Shown here: piece by piece, positions 1-8,456 of the stretch
How the letters are laid out: the number at the start of each line of letters is the position of its first letter
Numbering within the stretch: position 1 is the first letter of the stretch
From: Agrobacterium tumefaciens_K
Lineage (GTDB): Bacteria; Pseudomonadota; Alphaproteobacteria; Rhizobiales; Rhizobiaceae
Assembly: GCF_031801495.1 (NCBI RefSeq)
Contig: NZ_JAOEGC010000002.1
Span: 1,116,001 to 1,180,000, forward strand
Direction: 5' to 3'
Length of the DNA: 64,000 nucleotides
Program-made: the position numbers and the translations under genes
The notes under the pieces: generated by a model
Told to the model about the DNA's origin: nothing
Database searches by the model: none
Seen by the model: only the letters and a program-made list of their open reading frames with translations

Positions 1-99
1 TCGCAAACTCCACTTTCAGTCTCGAGAAATGAATATGCCGGCTGCCTCCCAAGACATCCGGCAACATGTCCCGAAAAGGGACCATGGAAAGGAAATGAT

Positions 100-2517
100 A
101 TGACGAACATCACGTCTGCGGCATCCGGCGGTACCTATCCCGTACTTCCCCTGCGCGACATCGTTGTTTTCCCGCATATGATCGTTCCCCTGTTCGTCGG
201 GCGGGAAAAGTCCATCCGCGCTCTGGAGGAAGTCATGGGTTCCGACAAGCAGATCATGCTTGTCACCCAGATCAATGCCAGCGATGACGATCCCGAACCG
301 GAAGCCATTCACAAGGTCGGCACGGTTGCCAATGTTCTTCAGCTGCTGAAGCTGCCCGATGGCACCGTCAAGGTGCTGGTCGAGGGCAAGGGCCGCGCGA
401 AGATCGACACCTACACCGATCGCGAGGATTTCTACGAAGCAACGGCAACGCAGCTCGTGGAACCCGTCGAGGACGCCGTCGAGATCGAGGCGCTGTCGCG
501 CTCCGTCGTGTCGGAGTTCGAAAGCTATGTGAAGCTCAACAAGAAGATTTCTCCGGAAGTGGTTGGCGCTGCCGGCCAGATCGATGATTATTCGAAGCTT
601 GCCGATACGGTTGCGTCGCACCTGTCGATCAAGATCACCGAAAAGCAGGAAATGCTGGAAACCGTCAGCGTGAAGCAGCGGCTTGAAAAGGCGCTCGGCT
701 TCATGGAAGGCGAGATTTCCGTTCTTCAGGTCGAGAAGCGTATCCGCTCGCGCGTCAAGCGCCAGATGGAGAAGACCCAGCGCGAATATTACCTGAACGA
801 GCAGATGAAGGCTATCCAGAAGGAGCTCGGCGACGGCGAGGACGGCCGTGACGAGATGGCCGAACTGGAAGAGCGCATCGCCAAGACGAAGCTTTCCAAG
901 GAGGCCAAGGAAAAGGCCGAGGCGGAAATGAAGAAGCTTCGGCAGATGAGCCCGATGTCGGCCGAAGCCACCGTCGTGCGCAATTATCTGGATTGGCTGC
1001 TCGGCCTGCCCTGGGGCAAGAAGTCGAAGATCAAGGCCGACCTGAACAATGCTGAGAAGATCCTCGATCAGGATCATTTCGGTCTGGACAAGGTCAAGGA
1101 ACGTATCGTCGAGTACCTGGCCGTTCAGGCCCGAGCCACGAAGATCCGCGGCCCGATCCTTTGCCTCGTCGGCCCTCCCGGCGTCGGCAAGACCTCACTT
1201 GCCAAGTCGATCGCCAAGGCGACCGGTCGTGAATATGTACGCATGGCGCTGGGTGGCGTTCGTGATGAAGCGGAAATCCGCGGTCACCGCCGTACCTACA
1301 TCGGCTCCATGCCGGGCAAGATCGTCCAGTCGATGAAGAAGGCCAAAAAGTCCAATCCGCTCTTCCTGCTCGACGAAATCGACAAGATGGGAATGGACTT
1401 CCGTGGCGATCCGTCGTCGGCTCTGCTCGAGGTGCTGGATCCGGAACAGAACTCCACCTTCATGGATCACTACCTTGAAGTGGAATATGATCTGTCGGAC
1501 GTCATGTTCGTGACGACAGCCAATACGCTGAACATTCCCGGCCCTCTGATGGACCGTATGGAAGTCATCCGTATTGCCGGTTACACGGAAGACGAAAAGC
1601 GCGAAATCGCCAAGCGTCACCTGCTGCCGAAGGCGATCAAGGAGCATGCATTGCGTCCGGAGGAATTCTCCGTCACCGATGATGCGCTGATGATCGTGAT
1701 CCAGCAGTATACCCGCGAGGCGGGCGTGCGCAGCTTCGAGCGCGAGCTGATGAAGCTGGCGCGCAAGGCCGTCACCGAGATCATCAAGGGCAAGGTCAAA
1801 TCCGTCGAGGTAACCGCTGCCAACGTTCCGGATTACCTGGGCGTTCCGCGGTACCGTCACGGCGAAGCCGAGCGTGAAGATCAGGTCGGTGTCGTTACCG
1901 GTCTGGCCTGGACGGAAGTTGGCGGTGAGTTGCTCACCATCGAAGGCGTGATGATGCCGGGTAAGGGTCGCATGACCGTGACCGGCAACCTCAAGGATGT
2001 GATGAAGGAATCGATTTCCGCGGCGGCATCCTATGTCCGTTCGCGTGCGGTTGATTTCGGCATCGAGCCGCCGCGCTTCGACAAGAGCGACATTCACGTT
2101 CACGTTCCGGAAGGTGCAACCCCGAAGGACGGTCCGTCTGCCGGTGTGGCAATGGCAACCGCCATCGTTTCGATCATGACCGGTATTCCGGTGTCGAAGG
2201 ATGTTGCCATGACGGGTGAAATCACGCTGCGTGGTCGCGTTCTGCCGATTGGTGGCCTGAAGGAGAAGCTGCTTGCGGCTCTTCGCGGCGGCATCAAGAA
2301 GGTGCTGATTCCGGAAGAAAACGCCAAGGATCTGGCGGAAATTCCGGACAACGTGAAAAACGAAATGGAAATCATTCCGGTTTCACGCATGGGCGAGGTC
2401 ATCAAGCATGCTCTGATCCGCCAGCCGGAACCCATTGAGTGGGACGGCAGCATCGAGACGCCGGTCATTGCGACCGTCGAGGGTGTGGACGACACGAACA
2501 CGACGATTGCGCATTGA
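100..2517 (+). CDS. lon: ATP-dependent protease Lon (La)
   Basis: Cytoplasmic AAA+ serine protease that unfolds and degrades damaged and regulatory proteins. The 805-residue length is normal for bacterial LonA. The N-terminal substrate-binding domain covers about residues 10-210 and a charged helical linker follows. Walker A GPPGVGKT lies at 358-365 and Walker B LFLLDEIDK follows. The C-terminal protease domain has PKDGPSAG, with the catalytic serine at 680, and the catalytic lysine at 723 in GLKEK, the usual spacing of 43. The ATG at 100 follows the Shine-Dalgarno-like AAAGGAAA. The HU gene lies next downstream, the common lon-hup order. A strong terminator separates them, so they are probably separate transcripts. 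Confidence 0.98.
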   Translation: MTNITSAASGGTYPVLPLRDIVVFPHMIVPLFVGREKSIRALEEVMGSDKQIMLVTQINASDDDPEPEAIHKVGTVANVLQLLKLPDGTVKVLVEGKGRAKIDTYTDREDFYEATATQLVEPVEDAVEIEALSRSVVSEFESYVKLNKKISPEVVGAAGQIDDYSKLADTVASHLSIKITEKQEMLETVSVKQRLEKALGFMEGEISVLQVEKRIRSRVKRQMEKTQREYYLNEQMKAIQKELGDGEDGRDEMAELEERIAKTKLSKEAKEKAEAEMKKLRQMSPMSAEATVVRNYLDWLLGLPWGKKSKIKADLNNAEKILDQDHFGLDKVKERIVEYLAVQARATKIRGPILCLVGPPGVGKTSLAKSIAKATGREYVRMALGGVRDEAEIRGHRRTYIGSMPGKIVQSMKKAKKSNPLFLLDEIDKMGMDFRGDPSSALLEVLDPEQNSTFMDHYLEVEYDLSDVMFVTTANTLNIPGPLMDRMEVIRIAGYTEDEKREIAKRHLLPKAIKEHALRPEEFSVTDDALMIVIQQYTREAGVRSFERELMKLARKAVTEIIKGKVKSVEVTAANVPDYLGVPRYRHGEAEREDQVGVVTGLAWTEVGGELLTIEGVMMPGKGRMTVTGNLKDVMKESISAAASYVRSRAVDFGIEPPRFDKSDIHVHVPEGATPKDGPSAGVAMATAIVSIMTGIPVSKDVAMTGEITLRGRVLPIGGLKEKLLAALRGGIKKVLIPEENAKDLAEIPDNVKNEMEIIPVSRMGEVIKHALIRQPEPIEWDGSIETPVIATVEGVDDTNTTIAH

Positions 2518-2564
2518 TGCGTTTCGCTCGGAACGAGTGATGCCAATTTGGCACGATTTATGGG

Positions 2565-2593
2565 AAAGGCCGGCATTTATGCCGGCCTTTTTT
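2565..2593 (+). terminator. Intrinsic terminator after lon
   Basis: A perfect 10-bp stem, AAAGGCCGGC (2565-2574) with GCCGGCCTTT (2581-2590), has a 6-nt ATTTAT loop and runs into T residues. It lies 48 nt after the lon stop codon. Confidence 0.9.
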
Positions 2594-2721
2594 GTGAAAA
2601 TGCCGCCAGACCTCTTGTTTTTCAGGCGATTCCAGCGCTTTTGGGTTGCTACGCGCGGATGCAAAAGTATTCTGCGCCGGCTTAATTTGAGTCGTTTCAT
2701 ACCGATGAAAGGGGTGGAAAC

Positions 2722-2997
2722 ATGAACAAGAACGAGCTCGTCTCTGCTGTTGCCGAAAAGGCTGGTCTCACGAAGGCAGACGCTGCTTCCGCTGTTGACG
2801 CAGTATTCGAAACTGTCCAGAACGAACTGAAGAACGGTGGCGACATTCGCCTCGCTGGCTTCGGCAGCTTCTCTGTCAGCCGCCGCGAAGCTTCCAAGGG
2901 TCGCAACCCGTCCACGGGTGCTGAAGTCGATATCCCGGCTCGCAACGTGCCGAAATTCTCTGCAGGCAAGGGCCTGAAGGACGCCGTCAACTCGTAA
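2722..2997 (+). CDS. hupB: DNA-binding protein HU
   Basis: Small nucleoid-associated protein that bends DNA as a dimer. The 91 residues match the HU/IHF fold along the whole length. The N-terminal helices start MNKNELVSAVAEKAG, the turn GDIRLAGFGSFSV follows, and the DNA-binding arm motif GRNPSTGAEVDIPA is at about 61-74, ending in the C-terminal helix GKGLKDAV. The proline at the arm tip region fits HU rather than a degenerate homologue. A GAAAGGGG ribosome site precedes the ATG. The gene stands alone between two terminators. Confidence 0.97.
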   Translation: MNKNELVSAVAEKAGLTKADAASAVDAVFETVQNELKNGGDIRLAGFGSFSVSRREASKGRNPSTGAEVDIPARNVPKFSAGKGLKDAVNS

Positions 2998-3108
2998 GGT
3001 TTCCGGAAGCCGTCTCGCCGTGCGGCGTGCGAACGGTTTCAGGTTCACGAGGAAACATGTTTTGACGCCTTGAAGCCTTATCAGCAGATTGTGCGATTGA
3101 ACGAAAAG

Positions 3109-3135
3109 AAGCCCGGCCTTTTGGTCGGGCTTTTT
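3109..3135 (+). terminator. Intrinsic terminator after hupB
   Basis: An 8-bp GC-rich stem (GCCCGGCC at 3111-3118 with GGTCGGGC at 3123-3130, one G-U pair) has a TTTT loop, flanking A residues and a T-run at 3131-3135. Confidence 0.88.
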
Positions 3136-3278
3136 GTTTTATCGAGGTCGTGTCCCCCTATGACTTTCAGGCTTGAAGCGATGAAACGTCGCTTTACACA
3201 CATCCGTGTCATGCCACTGTCATGTCTCTCGCGCAGAAGCCTTTGGAACGAGTATCTGAACGCAAAGGGGGATTTACT

Positions 3279-5477
3279 ATGGCGCTCCGATTTTCTCATG
3301 TGGCCTTGACTGCGGCATTGCTGACGTCAGTTGCCTTTCCTGCTGCCGCGGAGCAGGTCTTCAACCGCGTTGCTGCTTTTCCGGTGGCAAGCAATATTCC
3401 TGAAGGCAAAGACGCCAAGACAACGACGTCTTCCGAGATCATTGCTGCCAGCGAAGACGGCAACACGCTGATCTATTCCGATAGCCCGCTGGGCGGCATC
3501 GGTTTCGTCGATATCACCGATGCGAAAGCACCAAAAGCGCTCGGCGCCCTGATGATGGATGGCGAGCCGACCTCGGTTGCTGTTGCCGGCGCCAAGGTTC
3601 TGGCTGGCGTCAACACCTCGGAAAGCTATGTGAAGCCATCTGGAAAGCTGATGACGGTGGATATCGCCACCAAAAAGATCGAAGCAAGTTGCGACCTTGG
3701 TGGCCAGCCGGATTCTGTTGCGATTTCGCCCGACAAGACCTTCGCTGCGATCGCCATCGAAAACGAACGTGACGAAGATGTCAACGATGGCGCGCTGCCG
3801 CAGATGCCGGCCGGTTTTGTGGTGACCGTTGGCCTGAAAGACGGCGTAGCCGACTGCGCGACACTCAAGAAAATCGATCTGACCGGTCTTGCTGAAATCT
3901 CCCCTGAAGATCCGGAGCCGGAATTCGTCTCCATTAACGCCAATGGCGAAATTGCTGTCACTCTTCAGGAGAACAACCATATTGCCATCATTGACGGCAA
4001 GAGCGGTAAGGTTACGAGCCATTTTTCCGCCGGTTCGGTTGATCTCGAAGGCATCGACACGAAGAGCGATGGCCAGCTGAAGTTCACCGACAAGCAGGAA
4101 GCGCGCAAGCGGGAGCCGGACGCGATCAAGTGGCTCGGTACCGACCGGGTGGTGATCGCCAATGAGGGTGACTGGGAAGGAGGCTCGCGCGGCTTCACGA
4201 TCTTCGACAAGACCGGCAAGCTGGTCTACGAATCGGGTGCAACACTCGAGCACGCCATTGCAGCAATCGGCCATTATCCCGAGAAGCGCTCCAAAGCCAA
4301 GGGCATCGAGCCGGAGGGACTGGAAACAGCGACGTTCGGCGGCGAGAATTACTTCTTCGTTCTCAGCGAACGCGCATCTGTCGTCGGCGTCTATAAGGAC
4401 ACGGGCGCAGAGCCGCAGCTCGTTCAGCTTCTGCCGTCAGGCGTTTCGCCGGAAGGTGCGGTTGCTATTCCGTCGCGCAACCTGCTGGTTACCGCCAATG
4501 AGGCCGATCTCGGCGAAGATGGCGGTGCGCGTTCGCACGTCATGATCTACGAGCGCAGCGAAGGCGAGGCGGCTTACCCGCAGCTCGTATCGGCAAAAAT
4601 CGATGGACTGCCGATTGGCTGGGGTGCGCTTTCCGGCCTGACCGCCGATGCGCAAAAGCCCGGTATTCTCTATGCCGTCTCCGACTCGGTTTACGGCAAC
4701 CAGCCGTCGATCTACACCATCGACGCCACGAAGAAGCCGGCCGTCATCACCAGCGCTCTGCGCGTCAAGCGTGACGGTATGGCTGCCCAGAAGCTCGATA
4801 TCGAAGGCATCGCCCTCGATGGCAAGGGCGGTTTCTGGCTGGCATCGGAAGGCGACAGCAGCAAGCTCGTTCCGCACGCACTCTACAACGTCAACGCCAA
4901 GGGCGAGATCAAGGCCGAGATTGCTCTGCCGAAGGAACTCCTCAGTGGCGAAACGCGCTTCGGATTCGAAGGTGTGACCGTTGTGGGCGAAGGTGACGAC
5001 GCCACCCTGTGGATGGCCGTGCAGCGCGAATGGGGAACCGACGAGAAGGGTACGGTCAAGCTCGTTTCCTACAAGCCGAAGTCGAAGGAATGGGGCGCAG
5101 TGCGTTATCCGCTCGAAAAGGCGGGTGAAGGCTGGGTTGGCTTGTCTGAAATCTCGGCCTTTGGCGATCACGTCTATATCGTGGAGCGCGACAACCAGAT
5201 TGGTGACAAGGCGAAACACAAGAAACTGTATCGCGTTGCTCTTTCCGAGCTGAAGCCAGCCAAGATTGGTGGCGAACTGCCGCTGGTGAAGAAAGAGGAA
5301 GCCCACGACTTCCTGCCGGACCTGAAGGCGCAGACGAATGGTTACGTCGTTGACAAGCTGGAAGGCTTCACGTTCGACAAGGACGGGACCGCCTATGCCG
5401 TCACCGACAATGATGGCGTCGATGATTCCTCTGGCGAAACGCTGTTCTTCACGGTCAATCTGAAGGCGATCAATTGA
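3279..5477 (+). CDS. Exported beta-propeller protein with phytase-like esterase C-terminal domain
   Basis: A 732-residue exported protein. The start at 3279 is chosen over an upstream in-frame ATG at 3222 because AAAGGGGG sits 7 nt before it and a clean signal peptide follows (MALRFSHVALTAALLTS, ending AAA, then EQ). The N-terminal half repeats propeller-like strands (SDSPLGGIGFVDI, KLMTVDIATKKI, HIAIIDGKSGKV). The C-terminal half resembles the esterase-like activity of phytase family (PF13449 type), for example DIEGIALDGKGGFWLASEG and KLEGFTFDKDGTAYAVTDND. The substrate is unknown; phosphate-ester hydrolysis is an inference from family name only. It has its own terminator and no operon partner. 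Confidence 0.8.
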   Translation: MALRFSHVALTAALLTSVAFPAAAEQVFNRVAAFPVASNIPEGKDAKTTTSSEIIAASEDGNTLIYSDSPLGGIGFVDITDAKAPKALGALMMDGEPTSVAVAGAKVLAGVNTSESYVKPSGKLMTVDIATKKIEASCDLGGQPDSVAISPDKTFAAIAIENERDEDVNDGALPQMPAGFVVTVGLKDGVADCATLKKIDLTGLAEISPEDPEPEFVSINANGEIAVTLQENNHIAIIDGKSGKVTSHFSAGSVDLEGIDTKSDGQLKFTDKQEARKREPDAIKWLGTDRVVIANEGDWEGGSRGFTIFDKTGKLVYESGATLEHAIAAIGHYPEKRSKAKGIEPEGLETATFGGENYFFVLSERASVVGVYKDTGAEPQLVQLLPSGVSPEGAVAIPSRNLLVTANEADLGEDGGARSHVMIYERSEGEAAYPQLVSAKIDGLPIGWGALSGLTADAQKPGILYAVSDSVYGNQPSIYTIDATKKPAVITSALRVKRDGMAAQKLDIEGIALDGKGGFWLASEGDSSKLVPHALYNVNAKGEIKAEIALPKELLSGETRFGFEGVTVVGEGDDATLWMAVQREWGTDEKGTVKLVSYKPKSKEWGAVRYPLEKAGEGWVGLSEISAFGDHVYIVERDNQIGDKAKHKKLYRVALSELKPAKIGGELPLVKKEEAHDFLPDLKAQTNGYVVDKLEGFTFDKDGTAYAVTDNDGVDDSSGETLFFTVNLKAIN

Positions 5478-5496
5478 TCGCTTCGGTGAAAGAAAG

Positions 5497-5526
5497 AAAA
5501 GCCGGGGTTTGCGCCCCGGCTTTTTT
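5497..5526 (+). terminator. Intrinsic terminator after the phytase-like gene
   Basis: A perfect 11-bp stem, AAAAGCCGGGG (5497-5507) with CCCCGGCTTTT (5514-5524), has a TTTGCG loop and a T-run. It lies 19 nt after the stop codon. Confidence 0.92.
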
Positions 5527-5753
5527 GTCTTGTAGCGCCGTCGGGCGAAGAAAGGCTGGCTTTCCCGACCTCCGTTGATTTGGGGGCGCACAACGCAGGC
5601 CTGGCGCTGGTCTCATCGCATACCGGGAATCAGGCGCGGGGGGGGGCTGCCGGACACCGTCTGCGAGAATATCAGCGTGGGAAAGCCGCAACGCCATTCA
5701 AACGTCATGTGCCGTTTCAATGCCGATTGCCGATTTGATAGGTCGGGGAGGGG

Positions 5754-5894
5754 TTAACGGCCGGGAGAAATCTTTTTGCCCGGAGTGTCCTGCTTTTCGG
5801 AGTCCTGCTGGACCCAGCGAAAAAAAATATAAATAGGCAGCGCAATGAGCGCGAGTGTCACAAACGCGTCGATCGACATGGTTTCATCCATCAT
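5754..5894 (-). CDS. Small single-pass membrane protein, 46 residues, unknown
   Basis: A short reading frame read directly from the reverse complement. It starts MMDETMSIDAFVTLALIALP, continues with the hydrophobic/aromatic IYIFFRW, and ends with a polar lysine-rich tail closing in KKISPGR. This gives one predicted transmembrane helix at about residues 10-26, likely with the charged tail in the cytoplasm. GGATGA lies 5-10 nt before the internal ATG at 5879, so MSIDAFV (41 residues) may be the true start. The layout resembles small accessory subunits of membrane complexes, but I do not recognise the family. Coding status is inferred from the clear hydrophobic/charged partition, not from homology. 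Confidence 0.5.
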   Translation of the reverse strand: MMDETMSIDAFVTLALIALPIYIFFRWVQQDSEKQDTPGKKISPGR

Positions 5895-6347
5895 TAAAAC
5901 CGCTCATCATGAGCCGGCAGGCTGACCATCCAACAAAACCGTTGAGAAAATCTGAATCACCTGCACCCCCGTTACACCACTTCGGACGGTGCTATTCAGC
6001 GCGGAGACGCTCGCCTGCGGCGAGTCATCTGCTGTTCGATGCGTTTCGACACATCAAGTGCCGAGTCGATACACGGCCCCCGATTTTGTCGTGCCAAATT
6101 GACTTTGACCGCCCGCCGGATCCTCGAAACTTTTTCTGAGGGAGATCGATTTATTTGCGCAAAGAATCTGCTTCGCGCCAGGCAGGTGCCGATAGGCGGG
6201 CAGGGGAGGTCGAATCTTCAGCGCAGAAAAAAGTCCAGCAAAGGGAAGCGAAGAATGAGGGGCAAAGGATCGGGCAAACAGCGAACGCTGAAAACCAGCG
6301 AAAACCACTCTAAGCGTTCAAGTCTCTGTATTCTCTTTGGGAAGTAA
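5895..6347. other. Intergenic stretch without a recognised gene
   Basis: About 450 bases between the microprotein gene and tRNA-Val. The open frames here have no recognisable domain or ribosome site. I see no convincing structured RNA. Confidence 0.5.
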
Positions 6348-6423
6348 TGGTGGGCGATGAGAGACTCGAACTCCCGACATCCTCGGTGTAAACGAGGCGC
6401 TCTACCAACTGAGCTAATCGCCC
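6348..6423 (-). tRNA. tRNA-Val (anticodon TAC)
   Basis: A 76-nt cloverleaf on the reverse strand. The acceptor stem is GGGCGAT with ATCGCCC, the D-loop is AGCTCAGTTGGTAGAGC, the anticodon stem-loop is CCTCG-TTTACAC-CGAGG with TAC centred, the T arm contains GGTTCGA-type GAGTTCGAGTC, and the 3-prime CCA is encoded. It stands alone and faces away from the tRNA-Asp pair. Confidence 0.97.
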
Positions 6424-6780
6424 TTCGCGTCTTTCGGATCGTGTCCGCCGCGTCGGTGGCCGTGATGTATGCGGATCAGAAAAAAACCGCAAGTGCTTTT
6501 GTGAAGTTTTTTCGTTTTTTTTCGAGATTGTTTTGCCGGGTGAGGGGGCGGATTGGTGGAAAGCCCGGAAAAACGGGGTTTTGGCGTCATGTGCCCTGCT
6601 GGATCCGTATGATGCTGCGATGCAAAATCCCCCCGAAGCCGCGCAGGGTCTGTGGATAAAGTTTTTGCATGTGATGTAAAAGACTATATAAATCAGTTGA
6701 TTAATGGGTTATCTCGGGTCTTTGGCGCGACTTTTTTTGATGCAAAATGCGCAAGCTTATTCTTTTGTCGTGAAACCTGC
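6424..6780. other. AT-richer intergenic region between divergent tRNA units
   Basis: About 360 bases separate tRNA-Val (reverse) from the tRNA-Asp promoter (forward). No gene is recognised. The region must hold the tRNA-Val promoter, but I cannot place it with confidence. Confidence 0.4.
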
Positions 6781-6809
6781 TTGACACCCCAGCACGAACG
6801 CCGTAGTTA
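6781..6809 (+). promoter_or_regulatory. Putative sigma-70 promoter for the tRNA-Asp pair
   Basis: A perfect -35 hexamer TTGACA (6781-6786), then a 17-nt spacer and TAGTTA (6804-6809), a weak -10. It lies 64 nt upstream of the first tRNA-Asp. The -35 and spacing are strong and the -10 is poor. Confidence 0.5.
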
Positions 6810-6840
6810 GCCGCTCAACGAACAGCCGAGGCTGGTTCGC

Positions 6841-6864
6841 ACAGTGAAACGAAAGCTTCACTGT
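6841..6864 (+). repeat. Inverted repeat / leader hairpin before tRNA-Asp
   Basis: A perfect 8-bp inverted repeat, ACAGTGAA (6841-6848) and TTCACTGT (6857-6864), has an 8-nt loop and ends 9 nt before the first mature tRNA-Asp base. If transcription starts near 6816, it forms a 5-prime leader hairpin of the precursor. Confidence 0.6.
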
Positions 6865-6873
6865 TCAGGAGAT

Positions 6874-6950
6874 GCGGGTGTAGCTCAGTCGGTTAGAGTG
6901 CCGGCCTGTCACGCCGGAGGTCGCGGGTTCGAGCCCCGTCACTCGCGCCA
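6874..6950 (+). tRNA. tRNA-Asp (anticodon GTC), copy 1
   Basis: A 77-nt cloverleaf. The acceptor is GCGGGTG with CACTCGC (one G-T pair), the anticodon arm is CCGGC-CTGTCAC-GCCGG with GTC, and the T arm is GCGGG-TTCGAGC-CCCGT. The discriminator G and CCA are encoded. It is identical to the second copy 40 nt downstream. Confidence 0.97.
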
Positions 6951-6990
6951 TCCTGATCCTCGGAAACGCAGATAAATATCTGCAAAATGC

Positions 6991-7067
6991 GCGGGTGTAG
7001 CTCAGTCGGTTAGAGTGCCGGCCTGTCACGCCGGAGGTCGCGGGTTCGAGCCCCGTCACTCGCGCCA
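6991..7067 (+). tRNA. tRNA-Asp (anticodon GTC), copy 2
   Basis: Base-for-base identical to copy 1, separated by a 40-nt spacer without its own visible promoter. The two are probably co-transcribed and processed from one precursor. Confidence 0.97.
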
Positions 7068-7498
7068 TTCTTTTCTCCGAAGTAAAATCATTTCAGTCTT
7101 GATTGAGGTTGCTCCGGGCGATTTTTCGCCTCGATTCTCACCTCTGTCCGTGGCGTTTCCCTAGGTCAATTTCCTGTGTTTTGAAGTCAAGTTTCGTCCC
7201 TTGAAAATCGTCACTTTCACGGCTTTCGCGTGTAAAATTTGTGTGACTTTTTTACGGTTTGGGTCTTCAATCGATTATTATTTTATTTGAGTGACTTAGC
7301 GCCGACTGATGGCCCAATTTTGCGTCAATCTGGGCAATATTGTTGCCAATCAATCGGGCAGGCGTCTTGAAATGGAGCTGAAACTCTTGCAGAGAGAGTG
7401 CGGCTGCGCTAACGACTTTGGCGTTGCAACATATTTTTGCGCCTTGAGACTTTTGGTCGCAAGGAAGGTCCGGCACCCGGCCGGGCAGGGAAGAGACC
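7068..7498. other. Upstream region of the nuo operon
   Basis: A 430-nt AT-richer leader between tRNA-Asp and nuoA. It presumably holds the nuo promoter, but no -35/-10 pair stands out. A CCCGGCCGGG palindrome (7476-7485) sits just before the nuoA ribosome site. No gene is recognised. Confidence 0.5.
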
Positions 7499-7864
7499 AT
7501 GACTGAACTCCTCAGTTCCTACATTCCGATCGCAATCTTCATCGGTATTGCCCTTGTTATCGGTCTGGCGCTTCTGATCGCGCCTTTCGCGGTTGCTTAC
7601 AAAAACCCGGACCCTGAAAAGCTGTCTGCCTTCGAATGCGGTTTCAACGCCTTCGACGACGCCCGTATGAAGTTTGATATCCGCTTTTATCTGGTGTCGA
7701 TTCTCTTCATTATCTTTGACCTTGAAGTCGCCTTCCTTTTCCCATGGGCGGTTTCGTTCGGAGAGATGGGCTGGTTCGGCTTCTGGTCGATGATGGTGTT
7801 CCTTCTGGTTCTCACCATCGGCTTCATTTATGAATGGAAGAAGGGAGCGCTGGAATGGGCATGA
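7499..7864 (+). CDS. nuoA: NADH-quinone oxidoreductase subunit A
   Basis: Membrane-arm subunit of respiratory complex I in the inner membrane, and the first gene of the nuo operon. The 121 residues have three hydrophobic helices and the family signature YKNPDPEKLSAFECGFNAFDD in the first loop, followed by RFYLVSILFIIFDLEVAFLFPW. AGGGAAGAG precedes the ATG. The stop overlaps the nuoB start region, so the two are translationally coupled. Confidence 0.97.
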   Translation: MTELLSSYIPIAIFIGIALVIGLALLIAPFAVAYKNPDPEKLSAFECGFNAFDDARMKFDIRFYLVSILFIIFDLEVAFLFPWAVSFGEMGWFGFWSMMVFLLVLTIGFIYEWKKGALEWA

Positions 7865-8439
7865 GCCAGAACGACACCACGCTCGTCGCGCCCAAGCCGC
7901 GCGGGATCATCGATCCCAACACCGGCAAGCCTGTTGGCAGCGATGACGCCTACTTCACCGAGATCAATGATGAGTTGGCCGACAAGGGTTTTCTCGTCAC
8001 CTCGACCGACGAACTGATCACCTGGGCCCGTACGGGGTCGCTGATGTGGATGCAGTTCGGCCTGGCCTGCTGCGCCGTTGAAGGCCTGATGCAGGCGTCC
8101 GGTCCGCGTTACGACATGGAGCGCTTCGGTGTTGCGCCGCGCGCTTCACCGCGCCAGTCGGATGTCATGATCGTCGCTGGCACGCTGACCAACAAGATGG
8201 CGCCCGCGCTTCGCAAGGTCTACGATCAGATGCCTGAGCCGCGTTACGTCATTTCCATGGGCTCCTGTGCCAATGGCGGCGGCTACTATCACTACTCCTA
8301 CGCCGTCGTTCGCGGCTGCGACCGAGTGGTGCCTGTCGATATCTATGTGCCGGGCTGTCCCCCCACGGCGGAGGCGCTGCTTTACGGCGTGCTTCTGCTG
8401 CAGAAGAAAATCCGGCGTACCGGAACGATCGAGCGTTAA
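7855..8439 (+). CDS. nuoB: NADH-quinone oxidoreductase subunit B
   Basis: Peripheral-arm subunit carrying the terminal iron-sulfur cluster N2, which hands electrons to quinone. Cysteine ligands are visible at 72-73 (GLACCAVEG), in MGSCANGG (about 137) and in VPGCPP (about 167). I chose the ATG at 7855 because AGGGAG lies 7 nt upstream; the ATG at 7861 (overlap ATGA with the nuoA stop) is the alternative. The protein has 194 residues from 7855. Confidence 0.95.
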   Translation: MGMSQNDTTLVAPKPRGIIDPNTGKPVGSDDAYFTEINDELADKGFLVTSTDELITWARTGSLMWMQFGLACCAVEGLMQASGPRYDMERFGVAPRASPRQSDVMIVAGTLTNKMAPALRKVYDQMPEPRYVISMGSCANGGGYYHYSYAVVRGCDRVVPVDIYVPGCPPTAEALLYGVLLLQKKIRRTGTIER

Positions 8440-8456
8440 GGGCAGAGGACTATAGA

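Noticed and set aside
6741..6992. Repeated 12-mer TGCAAAATGCGC before and between the tRNA-Asp genes (6741 and 6981)
   Set aside because: Only two copies, no pairing or spacing logic, and the second merges with the tRNA 5-prime end. Treated as coincidence.
6348..7067. tRNA cluster as a possible integration site for a mobile element
   Set aside because: No integrase, direct-repeat att copy or foreign composition next to it.
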